A stretch of 34,097 nucleotides of DNA from Sulfurovum sp. Its GTDB lineage: Bacteria; Campylobacterota; Campylobacteria; Campylobacterales; Sulfurovaceae. The position numbers were made by a program, and so were the translations under genes. The stretch's first letter is position 1, and each line of letters opens with the position of its first letter. A model generated the notes under the pieces. It ran no database searches. It was given only the letters and a program-made list of their open reading frames with translations, and was not told the origin of the DNA. Shown piece by piece: positions 1 to 7,973 of this stretch. The DNA lies in contig JALWKQ010000198.1 of the NCBI GenBank assembly GCA_027081395.1, positions 1 through 34,097 on the forward strand, in the 5' to 3' direction.

Positions 1-605
1 TCTCTATATCATCCCCTACCATCAGCACTTCGTGTGCCTGCAGCCCCATCGAGGCGACTGCGAGATGGAAAAAGGTCTGTGAGGGTTTGCCGATGATGCG
101 TGCCTCCTTGCCGGAGGCGTACTCGAGTGCGCTGATGAAGCCGCCCGCATCCATCGAGAGCTTGCCGTCTTCGTCCTTGAAGTATCTGTTTTTTGCCGCG
201 GCGATGAGCGATGCCCCCTCCATCAGTGCCCTAAAGGCTGCGTTGAGATGCGGATAGTCGAAGTTGGTATGGGCATCCCCTACCACTACAAAATCAGGCT
301 TCCCGGATGCAAGCTCGGCAAAGTAGCTCATCGGTCATCACGGGCAGCACTGTAGCCCCTTGGGCACGGACAAAATCGCGTGTCACATCCAAAGCGGTAA
401 AAAGTTCCTCTTTGGCAATAGCAAAGCCAAAGCCCTTGAGCTTCTCGAGGATTGTTTCGGGTAGTGTCCGGGTGGTATTGGTGACAAAGCGCATCGGGTA
501 ACGGGCATGGAGCTTCTCAATCGTCTCAGGTGCGCCTTCTATAGCACGCTCACCCACATAGAGCACACCCCCGATGTCAAACAGCAATCCTTTGATCGGT
601 TTCAT
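1..605 (-). pseudogene. HAD-IIA family hydrolase, frameshifted and cut by the window edge
   Basis: The first 103 codons (605 down to 297) encode a HAD-superfamily N-terminus. The nucleophile motif is seen in GLLFDIGGVLYVG, followed by the NTTR motif typical of subclass IIA (HDHD2/NagD-like) phosphatases. This frame stops at 294-296. The other frame, open from about 331 to position 1, continues the same protein with ASGKPDFVVVGDAH, then GKPSQTFFHLA and the C-terminal MVGDDIE motif, so the two halves are one gene split by an indel near 320-345. A strong ribosome binding site (AAGGAGG, minus strand, 612-618) precedes the ATG at 605. A TATAAT box lies on the minus strand at 656-661. The gene is divergent from sufB. 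The break may be a true mutation or a sequencing error; both halves look otherwise intact. The substrate is unknown. Confidence 0.75.
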
Positions 606-685
606 AAGGTACCTCCTTTTTTGGTATCAAAAAGATATAAAAGTGTATCATTTCTATTATACTGCAAAAATGCAACCTAAGGTAC

Positions 686-715
686 TTGACCCTTACAGCA
701 TTTTTGTGCTATAAC
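686..715 (+). promoter_or_regulatory. sufB operon promoter
   Basis: TTGACC at 686-691 is separated by 18 bp from TATAAC at 710-715, with a TG at 707-708 giving an extended -10. This is the best two-part sigma-70 promoter in the window. It predicts a start near 722 and a leader of about 50 nt before the sufB ATG. I saw no clear Rrf2/IscR-type operator in the spacer. Confidence 0.6.
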
Positions 716-772
716 TTATAAATAAGATAAAAATTGTATCAATTACACTATTTTCACAAAAAGGAAACCAAG

Positions 773-2215
773 ATGGCACAAGAAGAGATAGACAAAGCCG
801 TCTCCGGCGAGTATACGCTCGGCTTCGAGATCGATGTCGAAACCGATGTCGTACCGCCGGGGCTCAATGACGATGTGATCCGATTCATCTCCAAGAAAAA
901 AGAGGAGCCCGAATGGATGACAGAGCTCAGACTCAAAGCCTACCACAAGTGGCTCAAGATGGAAGAGCCGCACTGGGCACACCTCCACTACGATCCGATC
1001 GACTACAACTCCATCTCCTACTATGCCGCACCCAAGACGGGAGGCCCTGAGAGTCTCGACGAGGTCGACCCCAAGATCCTCGCTGCGTATGAGAAGCTGG
1101 GTATCTCCCTCGAGGAGCAGAAGCAGCTTGCAGGCGTGAAAGTCGCCGTTGACGCAGTCGTAGACTCCGTCTCTGTCAAAACGACCTACCAGGAAGAGCT
1201 GCAGAAGCACGGTGTCATCTTCTGCTCTATCTCCGAGGCGATCCGTGACTATCCCGAACTGATCCAGAAGTATATGTTCTCCGTCGTCCCGATGACGGAC
1301 AACTTCTTTGCCGCGCTCAACTCTGCGGTCTTTACCGACGGGACATTCGTCTATATCCCCAAAGGGGTGCGCTGTCCGATGGAGCTGAGTACCTACTTCC
1401 GTATCAATGCGCTCAATACAGGACAGTTTGAGCGTACCCTTATCGTCGCGGATGAAGGCAGCTACGTCAGCTACAACGAAGGCTGCTCCGCTCCGATGCG
1501 TGACGAGAACCAGCTGCACGCTGCGGTCGTAGAGCTCGTCGCAATGAAAGATGCCGAGATCAAATACTCCACGATCCAAAACTGGTATCCCGGAGATGAG
1601 AACGGCAAAGGGGGTATCTACAACTTCGTAACCAAGCGCGGTCTCTGCAAGGGAGACAACTCCAAGATCTCATGGACACAGGTCGAAACAGGGTCGGCGA
1701 TCACCTGGAAATACCCAAGCTGTATCCTCAAGGGTGACAACAGTGTCGGTGAGTTCTACTCGGTCGCAGTCACTACCCTCGCCCAGCAGGCGGATACCGG
1801 TACCAAGATGATCCATCTGGGCAAAAACACCAGCTCGACGATCATCTCCAAAGGGATCAGCGCCATGAAGGGGCAAAATACCTACCGAGGACTGGTCAAG
1901 ATCGGTGCCAGTGCCGAGGGAGCGAGAAACTACTCAGAGTGTGACTCCCTGCTTATCGGTGATCAGTGCGGGGCACACACCTTCCCCTATCTTGAGTCCA
2001 AGGATACCAAGGGGCAGATCGAGCATGAGGCGACCACCTCCAAGATCAGTGATGAGCAGCTCTTCTATCTCAGACAGCGCTGTATCAACGAAGAGGATGC
2101 GGTCAGTATGATCGTGCATGGATTCTGTAAAGAGGTATTTAGTCAGCTCCCTATGGAGTATGCGGTAGAAGCAAAAGCATTATTGGAATTAACATTAGAA
2201 GGAAGTGTAGGATGA
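773..2215 (+). CDS. sufB: Fe-S cluster assembly protein SufB
   Basis: SufB is the scaffold subunit of the SufBCD complex, which builds iron-sulfur clusters in the cytoplasm. The 480-residue product has the usual family length. It carries the beta-helix core and the conserved C-terminal block around [20 protein letters not shown], then the QRCINEEDA motif. The ATG at 773 is chosen over an in-frame TTG at 734 because AAGGAAA at 761-767 is well spaced and the protein then begins MAQEEID, as SufB proteins usually do. The stop overlaps the sufC ATG by 4 nt (ATGA), which implies translational coupling. It is the first gene of sufBCDE, downstream of the promoter at 686-715. Identity is secure; only the start is inferred. 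Confidence 0.96.
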   Translation: MAQEEIDKAVSGEYTLGFEIDVETDVVPPGLNDDVIRFISKKKEEPEWMTELRLKAYHKWLKMEEPHWAHLHYDPIDYNSISYYAAPKTGGPESLDEVDPKILAAYEKLGISLEEQKQLAGVKVAVDAVVDSVSVKTTYQEELQKHGVIFCSISEAIRDYPELIQKYMFSVVPMTDNFFAALNSAVFTDGTFVYIPKGVRCPMELSTYFRINALNTGQFERTLIVADEGSYVSYNEGCSAPMRDENQLHAAVVELVAMKDAEIKYSTIQNWYPGDENGKGGIYNFVTKRGLCKGDNSKISWTQVETGSAITWKYPSCILKGDNSVGEFYSVAVTTLAQQADTGTKMIHLGKNTSSTIISKGISAMKGQNTYRGLVKIGASAEGARNYSECDSLLIGDQCGAHTFPYLESKDTKGQIEHEATTSKISDEQLFYLRQRCINEEDAVSMIVHGFCKEVFSQLPMEYAVEAKALLELTLEGSVG

Positions 2216-2976
2216 GTAACAACAAGAACGAAAAAGTTTTAGAGATCAAAGATGTACATGCAAAGATAGGAAACAAAGAGATCCTCAAGGGGCTCAGTCT
2301 CGATCTCGAGCCGGGTAAGGTGCATGCGATCATGGGTCCCAACGGTGCGGGCAAGTCGACACTGAGCAAAACGATCGTAGGACACTACGATGTCGAAATG
2401 ACCGGTGGTGATATCATCTACAAAGGCAAGAGCATCAAAGACTGGGAGCCTGAAGAGCGTGCGCTTGAGGGGATCTTCCTCAGTTTTCAACACCCTGTCG
2501 AGATCCCCGGTGTCAACAACGCCTACTTCCTGCGTACAGCAGTCAATGCCAAGCGCAAGCACGAAGGCAAAGAGGAGCTCAATGCCGCTGAGTTCCTCAG
2601 AGAGATGAAGAAGTACCTCGAACTGCTTGGTATGAAGTCGGATATGATCAGCCGTAGCCTCAACGAAGGCTTCTCAGGCGGAGAGAAAAAGCGTAACGAG
2701 ATCTTGCAGATGATGATGCTCGAGCCCGATGTGATCATCCTCGATGAGATCGACTCGGGTCTGGATATCGATGCACTTAGAGCCGTGAGTGAGGGGATCA
2801 ACCGCATGAAGGACGGCAAGCGCAGCTTCCTGGTCATCACCCACTACTCACGTATCCTCGACTATATCGAGCCTGACTATATCCATGTCCTCAAGGACGG
2901 CAAAGTGATCAAAACTGCAGGACCGGAGCTTGTAGCACAGCTCGAAGAGCACGGCTATGACGCCATAGAGGAATAA
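2212..2976 (+). CDS. sufC: Fe-S assembly ATPase SufC
   Basis: SufC is the ABC-type ATPase of the SufBCD scaffold; ATP hydrolysis drives the conformational change that exposes the cluster-building site. The 254-residue product shows Walker A (GPNGAGKST), the Q-loop in SFQHP, a SufC-type signature ([14 protein letters not shown]) and Walker B ([12 protein letters not shown]), ending in the H-loop ITHYSR. It has no membrane segment, as expected for this soluble ATPase. The start codon lies within the end of sufB (4-nt overlap), and sufD begins 4 nt after the stop, so the three subunits are probably made in balanced amounts. Confidence 0.97.
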   Translation: MSNNKNEKVLEIKDVHAKIGNKEILKGLSLDLEPGKVHAIMGPNGAGKSTLSKTIVGHYDVEMTGGDIIYKGKSIKDWEPEERALEGIFLSFQHPVEIPGVNNAYFLRTAVNAKRKHEGKEELNAAEFLREMKKYLELLGMKSDMISRSLNEGFSGGEKKRNEILQMMMLEPDVIILDEIDSGLDIDALRAVSEGINRMKDGKRSFLVITHYSRILDYIEPDYIHVLKDGKVIKTAGPELVAQLEEHGYDAIEE

Positions 2977-2980
2977 GGCC

Positions 2981-4195
2981 ATGAGACTGACAATCAATAA
3001 TCTCAAAAAGAAGTCCAAAGATGAAATAGCACAGATGCTGGGGCTGACGGATGATCTGCCCCCCAGCAAAGAGGCTGCACTTGAGCGACTCTCTACGCTT
3101 GGCATACCTACCAAGAAGAGCGAGGAGTATCGCTACTTCGATGTCGAAAGCCTTCTTGACAAGAGCTATGAGGTGCACATGCACGTTCCCAAAGAGCCCA
3201 AGATCGGCGAGAAGATCGTCATAGAGAACGGTATCATCATCGAGGTGCCCAAAGGGATGCGGGTCTACTATGATCAGTGTGATGCGCTGGATCTGACACA
3301 CTACGATCCGATCTACTATCTGGGTCACCTCCTTGCACCGCACGTCATCAAGATAGATCTTGACGGGGATGCCGAAGTGGAGCTGGTACACCGCTACACC
3401 CACAGCGGTGCACTGCTGCCTTACCGCATCGTGCTCTTCAATCAGGAGAACCGGCATGCAACGGTCTATGAGACCTTTGAGACGGAAGAGATCTCTGATA
3501 GCCTCATCCTCTACGGCTATGATATGCATATCGCCAAAGACTCCACACTCAGACTGATCAAAACACAGAGTATGGATGAGAACCGCTATGCGATGATCTC
3601 TTCAAACCGTATCAAGGTCAATGACCATGCCAATGCGCTGATCAAGACCTTTGATCTCGGCGGAGACCAAGCACTGCAGCTTTTCAAAGTCGATCTGGGT
3701 ACCTACAGCCATATCGATGCCGGACATCTGCTCTATCTCAACCATCAAGCCAAAAGAGGTACGGTCAGCAAGATCAACCATATCGGAGAGCATTCTACGT
3801 CACAGCAGGAAGCCAAAAATATCCTCGACGGCAATGCCCGCGGGATCTTCGATGCACTGATCAAAGTGGAGCACTCCGCCAAATGGACCAAAGCGCACCA
3901 GAACTCCAAAGCGATCCTGCTGCACGAAGATGCCTATATGGCAGCCAAACCGCAGCTTGAGATCTATATCGACGAGCTCGAGGCAAGCCACGGTGCCACC
4001 ACAGGGCAGCTTGACAGAAAGCAGATATTCTATCTGCAAAGTCGCGGCATCAGCTATGTTGAGGCACGCAAGATGCTTGTGATCGCCTTCGCCAATACCC
4101 TCATAGAGACCGTCAAAGATACGCGCCACCAGGAGCGCATCCAAAAAGCGTTTGAAAAGGCGTTTTATACCGGACACAAAGAGCTAAAGAGATAG
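2981..4195 (+). CDS. sufD: Fe-S cluster assembly protein SufD
   Basis: SufD is the SufB paralogue that completes the SufBC2D complex. The 404-residue protein has the divergent N-terminal region (PTKKSEEYRYFDVESL resembles the common SufD/SufB start) and the conserved C-terminal half: GIFDALIKVEHSAKWTKA, then the QLEIYIDELEASHGATTG block and IFYLQSRGISYVEARKML. The histidine in ASHGATTG is in the conserved family position. It follows sufC by 4 nt and precedes sufE by 16 nt in one operon. Length and motifs are ordinary. Confidence 0.95.
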   Translation: MRLTINNLKKKSKDEIAQMLGLTDDLPPSKEAALERLSTLGIPTKKSEEYRYFDVESLLDKSYEVHMHVPKEPKIGEKIVIENGIIIEVPKGMRVYYDQCDALDLTHYDPIYYLGHLLAPHVIKIDLDGDAEVELVHRYTHSGALLPYRIVLFNQENRHATVYETFETEEISDSLILYGYDMHIAKDSTLRLIKTQSMDENRYAMISSNRIKVNDHANALIKTFDLGGDQALQLFKVDLGTYSHIDAGHLLYLNHQAKRGTVSKINHIGEHSTSQQEAKNILDGNARGIFDALIKVEHSAKWTKAHQNSKAILLHEDAYMAAKPQLEIYIDELEASHGATTGQLDRKQIFYLQSRGISYVEARKMLVIAFANTLIETVKDTRHQERIQKAFEKAFYTGHKELKR

Positions 4196-4211
4196 CCAAA
4201 AAGGATAGATA

Positions 4212-4643
4212 ATGGAAAAGATCCAGGATGTTTTAAAGAGATACAAAGAGGATTTTGACCTCTTTGCAACCCCCAATGAGAAGATGGAGTATATCTTCGA
4301 TCTTGGCAAAAAGCACAGCACACTGCCTGAAGAGGCGAAGAATGACGACACCTTTATCCACGGCTGTGCCTCCCCTGCCTGGCTGGTGGGCGAATGCAAG
4401 GACGGCAAGCTGATCCTCAAAGGTGAAGGTACCTCGGAGATGGCAAAAGGGATGCTGACACTGCTGCTGGATATCTTCAGCAACAAAGAGGTGGATGATA
4501 TACTCAGTTTTGATCCACAGGAGTTGGGGCAACTGGGTATCGTAGAGCTCCTCTCACCCGTACGTCAGCAAAGCCTCGAGGCATTTATCCAAAAGGTCTA
4601 TGCCTACGCAAAAGCATGCAAAGAGAAGGAAAATGGACAATGA
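4212..4643 (+). CDS. sufE: SufE family sulfur acceptor protein
   Basis: SufE accepts persulfide sulfur from a cysteine desulfurase and passes it to SufB. The 143-residue product matches the family length. The conserved acceptor cysteine is visible in IHGCASPAWLVGE at about residue 50, followed by the typical SEMAKGMLTLLLDIFSNKE and FDPQELGQLGIVELLSPVRQQSLEAF blocks. The start has a plausible upstream AAAGGAT. No sufS or iscS is in the window, so the desulfurase partner must lie elsewhere, perhaps a NifS/IscS-type enzyme as is common in Campylobacterota. Two hairpins follow the gene before sufT. Confidence 0.93.
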   Translation: MEKIQDVLKRYKEDFDLFATPNEKMEYIFDLGKKHSTLPEEAKNDDTFIHGCASPAWLVGECKDGKLILKGEGTSEMAKGMLTLLLDIFSNKEVDDILSFDPQELGQLGIVELLSPVRQQSLEAFIQKVYAYAKACKEKENGQ

Positions 4644-4687
4644 AACTATCATATTTCAAAAACATAAATAAAAATTATGATAGTTTC
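4642..4687 (+). repeat. Inverted repeat 1 in the sufE-sufT gap
   Basis: GAAACTATCATA at 4642-4653 is the exact reverse complement of TATGATAGTTTC at 4676-4687. This makes a 12-bp perfect stem with a 22-nt AT-rich loop. The left arm starts at the sufE stop codon. It has no immediate T run, so it is more like an RNA-processing, stability or protein-binding site than a classical terminator. Confidence 0.7.
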
Positions 4688-4698
4688 TCTTGCCAAGG

Positions 4699-4741
4699 GC
4701 AAAGCTTCAGTGAGAGGAATTTTCAAGAAGCTTTGCTTTTT
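4699..4741 (+). terminator. Hairpin with T-tract between sufE and sufT
   Basis: GCAAAGCTTC (4699-4708) pairs exactly with GAAGCTTTGC (4727-4736), and TTTTT follows at 4737-4741. The 10-bp stem plus U-tract is the form of a Rho-independent terminator, though the 18-nt loop is long. It sits just before the sufT ribosome binding site, so it could attenuate sufT relative to sufBCDE. Confidence 0.6.
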
Positions 4742-4758
4742 GAAAAGGAGATTATAAT

Positions 4759-5262
4759 ATGAAAGACCCTAACGACATTCAATATGACGATATCCCCTCT
4801 ACCGCCGAAGAGATGGCAGCATGGGAAGCGAAGTTCGGTGCCGGTGCCAAGAGCGGGGATGCTGCCGCTACCGGCGGTGTCGATAGCCGCTTTGACGCTA
4901 CCGAAGAGAAGTGCTTCAAGCCCGAAGGCGCTGAAGCGGATGAGGCGATGAAAGAGAAGGTGATCGAACAGCTCAAGCAGATCTATGACCCCGAACTCCC
5001 GGTCAATATCTACGATCTTGGACTCATCTACGATGTAGACTGCTGGAAAAATCCCAAAAGCAAGCTTGGCGAATGCAAGATCACGATGACACTTACCTCT
5101 GCGACATGCTCGATGAGTGAGATGATCGTCGACCTGGTACGCTCCATCCCTACCCGTATGGGCGGAGAGCTTGGATGTATCGATGTTGAACTTGTCTTTG
5201 ATCCGCCGTGGAGTCAGGAGAAGATGAGCGACGAAGCGAAACTCGCGATGGGCTTTTTGTAG
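4759..5262 (+). CDS. sufT: SufT/MIP18 (DUF59) family Fe-S maturation protein
   Basis: This 167-residue protein has a DUF59/MIP18 domain in its C-terminal two thirds: YDPELPVNIYDLGLIYDV, then MTLTSATCSMSEMIVDLVRSIP with the conserved cysteine, and VELVFDPPWSQEKMSDEAK. Family members (SufT, Paad, the MIP18/CIA2 branch) help deliver or mature iron-sulfur clusters. The N-terminal 65 residues are acidic and poorly conserved. AAAAGGAG lies upstream of the ATG. The position after sufBCDE supports a role with that complex, but the two hairpins in the gap suggest separate control. Confidence 0.88.
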   Translation: MKDPNDIQYDDIPSTAEEMAAWEAKFGAGAKSGDAAATGGVDSRFDATEEKCFKPEGAEADEAMKEKVIEQLKQIYDPELPVNIYDLGLIYDVDCWKNPKSKLGECKITMTLTSATCSMSEMIVDLVRSIPTRMGGELGCIDVELVFDPPWSQEKMSDEAKLAMGFL

Positions 5263-5295
5263 CCTCCTACTTACAGCACTTACATTTCTGTATCC

Positions 5296-5757
5296 ATGAA
5301 ACTCCATGCGATTATCATCGGCAAAGAGGCAAAAGCACCCCTTGGCTATGTCGATGAAGCGGAGGTAGTCGCTGACAAAGGCATCGTCGGTGACCGCTAC
5401 TACTATGGATGCGGCACCTTCAACAAACCCCAGCTCTCCCAATCTGTCCGACAGATCTCCCTTATAGACTTTGACACCCTCGCAATATGCAATGAGCGCA
5501 TTGAAGGTAATCTTGACTTTCTTGACCTGCGCAGAAACCTCGTTGTCAAGGGTGGGGATATTGCAGCACTTGAAAAACGTACTTTTGCTATCGGCGATGC
5601 GCAATTTAGGATCCTCCGCAGCTGTCCGCCCTGCCGCTACCTCTCCAGACTCCTCGATGCCGATATGATGCAGGGACTCAAATATATCGGTGGATACCGT
5701 GCCCAGATACTCCAAAGCGGTACGATACGTGTCGGGGATCAAATAGTTTTGCTATAA
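5296..5757 (+). CDS. MOSC domain protein
   Basis: This 153-residue protein is a stand-alone MOSC (MOCO sulfurase C-terminal) domain. Visible hallmarks are GIVGDRYYYGCGTF near residue 35, the NLVVKGGDI turn, and the conserved cysteine in RSCPPCRYLSRLL. MOSC proteins are thought to bind or carry sulfur for metal cofactors; YiiM-like members reduce N-hydroxylated bases. Nothing here separates these roles. The ATG follows sufT by 33 bp with no clear Shine-Dalgarno sequence. Its position between SUF genes and thiI is consistent with a sulfur-handling neighbourhood. Its stop codon lies within the -10 box assigned to thiI. Confidence 0.8.
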   Translation: MKLHAIIIGKEAKAPLGYVDEAEVVADKGIVGDRYYYGCGTFNKPQLSQSVRQISLIDFDTLAICNERIEGNLDFLDLRRNLVVKGGDIAALEKRTFAIGDAQFRILRSCPPCRYLSRLLDADMMQGLKYIGGYRAQILQSGTIRVGDQIVLL

Positions 5758-5758
5758 T
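5750..5758 (+). promoter_or_regulatory. Extended -10 promoter for thiI
   Basis: TGCTATAAT at 5750-5758 is a perfect extended -10 that includes the stop codon of the MOSC gene. The predicted start near 5765 gives a leader of about 24 nt before the thiI GTG at 5789, so thiI may be expressed apart from the genes upstream. Confidence 0.55.
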
Positions 5759-5788
5759 TCCACATCATAAAGTATTCAAGGCAGTTTC

Positions 5789-7240
5789 GTGCAAACGACA
5801 AAAACACAAAAATTTATCCTCAAACTCTTTCCTGAGATCATGGTCAAGGGCAGCAGTGCCAAAAAGCAGATGGTACAGCAGCTCTACAGCAACCTGCAGG
5901 TACTGATGGGGATGATCGACACTGATATCGCAATCAAAAAGTTCTCGGACAAGATAGAGATCGTAGCACCCGTCACACAGGTCGATGCCGTCAGAGAGAC
6001 GCTGCGCAACACACCGGGTATCGAACAGATCCTCGAAGCGCTACAGTTTGACAAGATGGAGAGTCTCGATCAGATCAAAGCCAAAGTCGCCGAGATCGTC
6101 GCACCAATGGTTGCGGGCAAACGCTTCGTCGTACGAGCCAAACGTACAGGCAGCCACCCCTTCAACTCCTCCGAGATCGAGCGAGTGGTGGGTGGCTACA
6201 CCCTTGCGCATACCGATGCCGCCGGAGTCGATCTGCACCATCCTGATGTGACAGTGCGTATTGAGCTTGTCAACAACCAGCTCAATATCATCACCGAGAA
6301 GTATCCGGGTCTTGGCGGATTTCCCATAGGAACACAGGGGGATATCCTCTCCTTGATGTCTGGAGGATTTGACTCGACGATCGCATCCTACCTGACGATG
6401 AAGCGCGGTATCAAGACCCACTTTGTCTTCTTCAACCTTGGCGGCGCGGCACATGAGATCGGGGTCAAACAGGTCGCGCTCTATCTCTGGAACAAATTTG
6501 GGGCTTCGCACCGTGTGAAGTTTGTCACCATACCCTTCGATGAAGTGATCGAAGAGATCTTCCGCTCTACTGCCGAGACCTATATGGGGGTGACGCTCAA
6601 GCGGCTGATGCTGATGGCTTCCGAGAAGATCGCTGATGAGATGGGGATCGATGCGCTCGTCACCGGAGAGAGTGTCGCACAGGTCAGCTCCCAGACCCTG
6701 CGCAATCTTGCACTCATCGACCAGGCGACCGCCAAACTTGTCCTGCGTCCGCTGGCTACCATGAACAAACCGGATATCATCGCTATAGCACAGCAGATCG
6801 GTACCAAGCACTTCGCGGAGAATATGCCGGAGTATTGCGGTGTGATCTCCAAAAACCCTATCACACACGGATCATTCAAACGTATGGAGAAAGAGGCGAA
6901 GCGTTTTGACTACAGTGTACTCGACAAAGCGGTGGAGCATGCCAAAAGTATCTATGTCGATGAGATTATCGATGACATCACGCAAGCCGCACCTGTAGAG
7001 ATCGTCAAAGAGCTTCATGAAAACAGTGTCGTGATCGATATACGTCCTGAAGAGAGTTGTATAGAGGTGGAGGGGGAAGTGCTCAAGATACCATTTCACA
7101 AACTAAAAACAGCGTTCAAAACACTGCCCAGGGACAAGGAGTACCTCCTCTACTGCGAAAAAGGCATCATGAGCCAGCTGCATGCGCAGTATCTCAGAGA
7201 TACCGACGTATCAGCCGATGTCAAGGTCTATAGACCTTGA
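5789..7240 (+). CDS. thiI: tRNA 4-thiouridine synthase ThiI, with rhodanese domain
   Basis: ThiI adenylates U8 of tRNA and transfers sulfur to make s4U; in many bacteria it also supplies sulfur for thiamine. The 483-residue product has an N-terminal ferredoxin-like/THUMP region (residues about 1-170), a PP-loop ATPase with LMSGGFDS near residue 190, and a C-terminal rhodanese domain from about 400. The conserved cysteine of EYCGVISKNP (about 350) and the rhodanese cysteine in LLYCEKGIMSQ (about 456) match the disulfide pair used in catalysis. The start is GTG at 5789 after AAGG. It needs a cysteine desulfurase not encoded in the window. A 20-bp perfect palindrome covers its stop. Confidence 0.95.
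   Translation: MQTTKTQKFILKLFPEIMVKGSSAKKQMVQQLYSNLQVLMGMIDTDIAIKKFSDKIEIVAPVTQVDAVRETLRNTPGIEQILEALQFDKMESLDQIKAKVAEIVAPMVAGKRFVVRAKRTGSHPFNSSEIERVVGGYTLAHTDAAGVDLHHPDVTVRIELVNNQLNIITEKYPGLGGFPIGTQGDILSLMSGGFDSTIASYLTMKRGIKTHFVFFNLGGAAHEIGVKQVALYLWNKFGASHRVKFVTIPFDEVIEEIFRSTAETYMGVTLKRLMLMASEKIADEMGIDALVTGESVAQVSSQTLRNLALIDQATAKLVLRPLATMNKPDIIAIAQQIGTKHFAENMPEYCGVISKNPITHGSFKRMEKEAKRFDYSVLDKAVEHAKSIYVDEIIDDITQAAPVEIVKELHENSVVIDIRPEESCIEVEGEVLKIPFHKLKTAFKTLPRDKEYLLYCEKGIMSQLHAQYLRDTDVSADVKVYRP
7221..7240. terminator. 20-bp perfect palindrome over the thiI stop
   Basis: TCAAGGTCTATAGACCTTGA at 7221-7240 equals its own reverse complement. As RNA it folds with an 8-bp stem and TATA loop on either strand. 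It is followed by a second stem, AGCTGC (7246-7251) with GCAGCT (7257-7262), inside the end of the convergent gene. Between two converging genes this may stop or insulate transcription both ways, though no U-tract follows on the + strand. Confidence 0.5.
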
Positions 7241-7243
7241 TAG

Positions 7244-7483
7244 TTAGCTGCGGTTTGCAGCTTCACAAAATTTCTTCTCTTTTGCGACATAGGTTGCCAG
7301 AGTCTTCTGCGCATACTCATCGTGACGCATCGTCTCTTTGTACTTCTCTGCTTTCATCGTAAAGACCTTGCAGAGTCTTGCCGCTTCCTCTTTCTGTGCT
7401 TTTTCAGCTTCTGCCTGATCTGTATTGAAAAATCCGCTAAATGCAAATGTGCTTACCAAAGCGAGTAACATCATCTTTTTCAT
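7244..7483 (-). CDS. Small exported protein, unknown function
   Basis: The 79-residue product starts MKKMMLLALVSTFAFSGF, a clear signal peptide. A mature region of about 60 residues follows, rich in Lys, Glu and Ala and probably helical, with two cysteines (RLCKVF and KKFCEAAN) that could form a disulfide in the periplasm. The ATG at 7483 is preferred over a TTG one codon upstream because AAGGA on the minus strand (7491-7495) is correctly spaced. An extended -10 (minus strand, TGTTATAAT over 7553-7561) lies upstream. I do not recognise the family. It converges with thiI, leaving 3 bp between stops. Confidence 0.7.
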   Translation of the reverse strand: MKKMMLLALVSTFAFSGFFNTDQAEAEKAQKEEAARLCKVFTMKAEKYKETMRHDEYAQKTLATYVAKEKKFCEAANRS

Positions 7484-7973
7484 CAATATATCCTTTTTTA
7501 TTATTTAATTTCAACTGTTTAGTTGAATATGAGTGCTTATTCATTAGCTTTAATTATAACAATTATAACTTAAATATAAATTAATTAAGATTATCTAATT
7601 GATAAAAAATACTGATTTTGTATAAAATTGTTCCTTTTCCCGTCATTGGGACAAATTTTCTCTTATTTCACCAAAAGCCTATCTTTTTGCCAAAAAACGT
7701 GCTATACTTCCGAACTTTTCTGCAAGAGAGTATCAAACTCCTTACCGAATACACAAGATGTATTCCTCTATATCGCGAAATGATCGTGAAACAAAAAGTT
7801 TGGTATCAGTTGCATAAAACAGGGTTTTACGCCTCTTAGTACCATAAGAAGCTTTTTCTTTAATATCAAGACAACTACAACACCGCATAACAACCGACAA
7901 CGATATGTCAGGGCAATCACTATGCCTTGTCCTATATACAACATAATAAACACATAAACACAGGAAATAAACA
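7484..7973. other. Non-coding divergent region with long helicase leader
   Basis: About 490 bp of AT-rich DNA between divergent genes. The left third holds the minus-strand promoter described above. TGCTATACT at 7700-7708 is an extended -10 on the + strand, predicting a start near 7715 and a leader of about 260 nt to the helicase GTG. Short stems are visible in the leader: TAAAAC/GTTTTA with a 3-nt loop near 7816-7830, and AGGGCA/TGCCTT near 7909-7927. An open frame from a TTG at 7618 overlaps this promoter and has no ribosome site or recognisable protein, so I do not call it a gene. Confidence 0.55.
7510..7561 (-). promoter_or_regulatory. Promoter and inverted repeat upstream of the 79-aa exported protein
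   Basis: On the minus strand TG at 7560-7561 and TATAAT at 7553-7558 form an extended -10, predicting a start near 7546. Downstream, TTCAACT (7510-7516) and AGTTGAA (7521-7527) form a 7-bp perfect inverted repeat with a 4-nt gap, centred near +28. It could be an operator or a leader hairpin. Confidence 0.5.

Noticed and set aside
734-772. Upstream extension of sufB from a TTG
   Set aside because: The ATG at 773 has a good ribosome site and yields the usual SufB N-terminus; the extension would overlap the predicted leader.
743-1579. A 278-codon minus-strand frame inside sufB
   Set aside because: It is antisense to a conserved sufB region and has no recognisable protein features.
4723-5742. 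A 339-codon open frame on the minus strand opposite sufT and the MOSC gene
   Set aside because: It lies wholly opposite two genes with clear family motifs, has no protein-family features and appears to be a product of codon bias.
7618-7839. Short + strand frame with TTG start before the helicase gene
   Set aside because: It spans the predicted helicase promoter, lacks a ribosome site, and its residues do not resemble a protein family.
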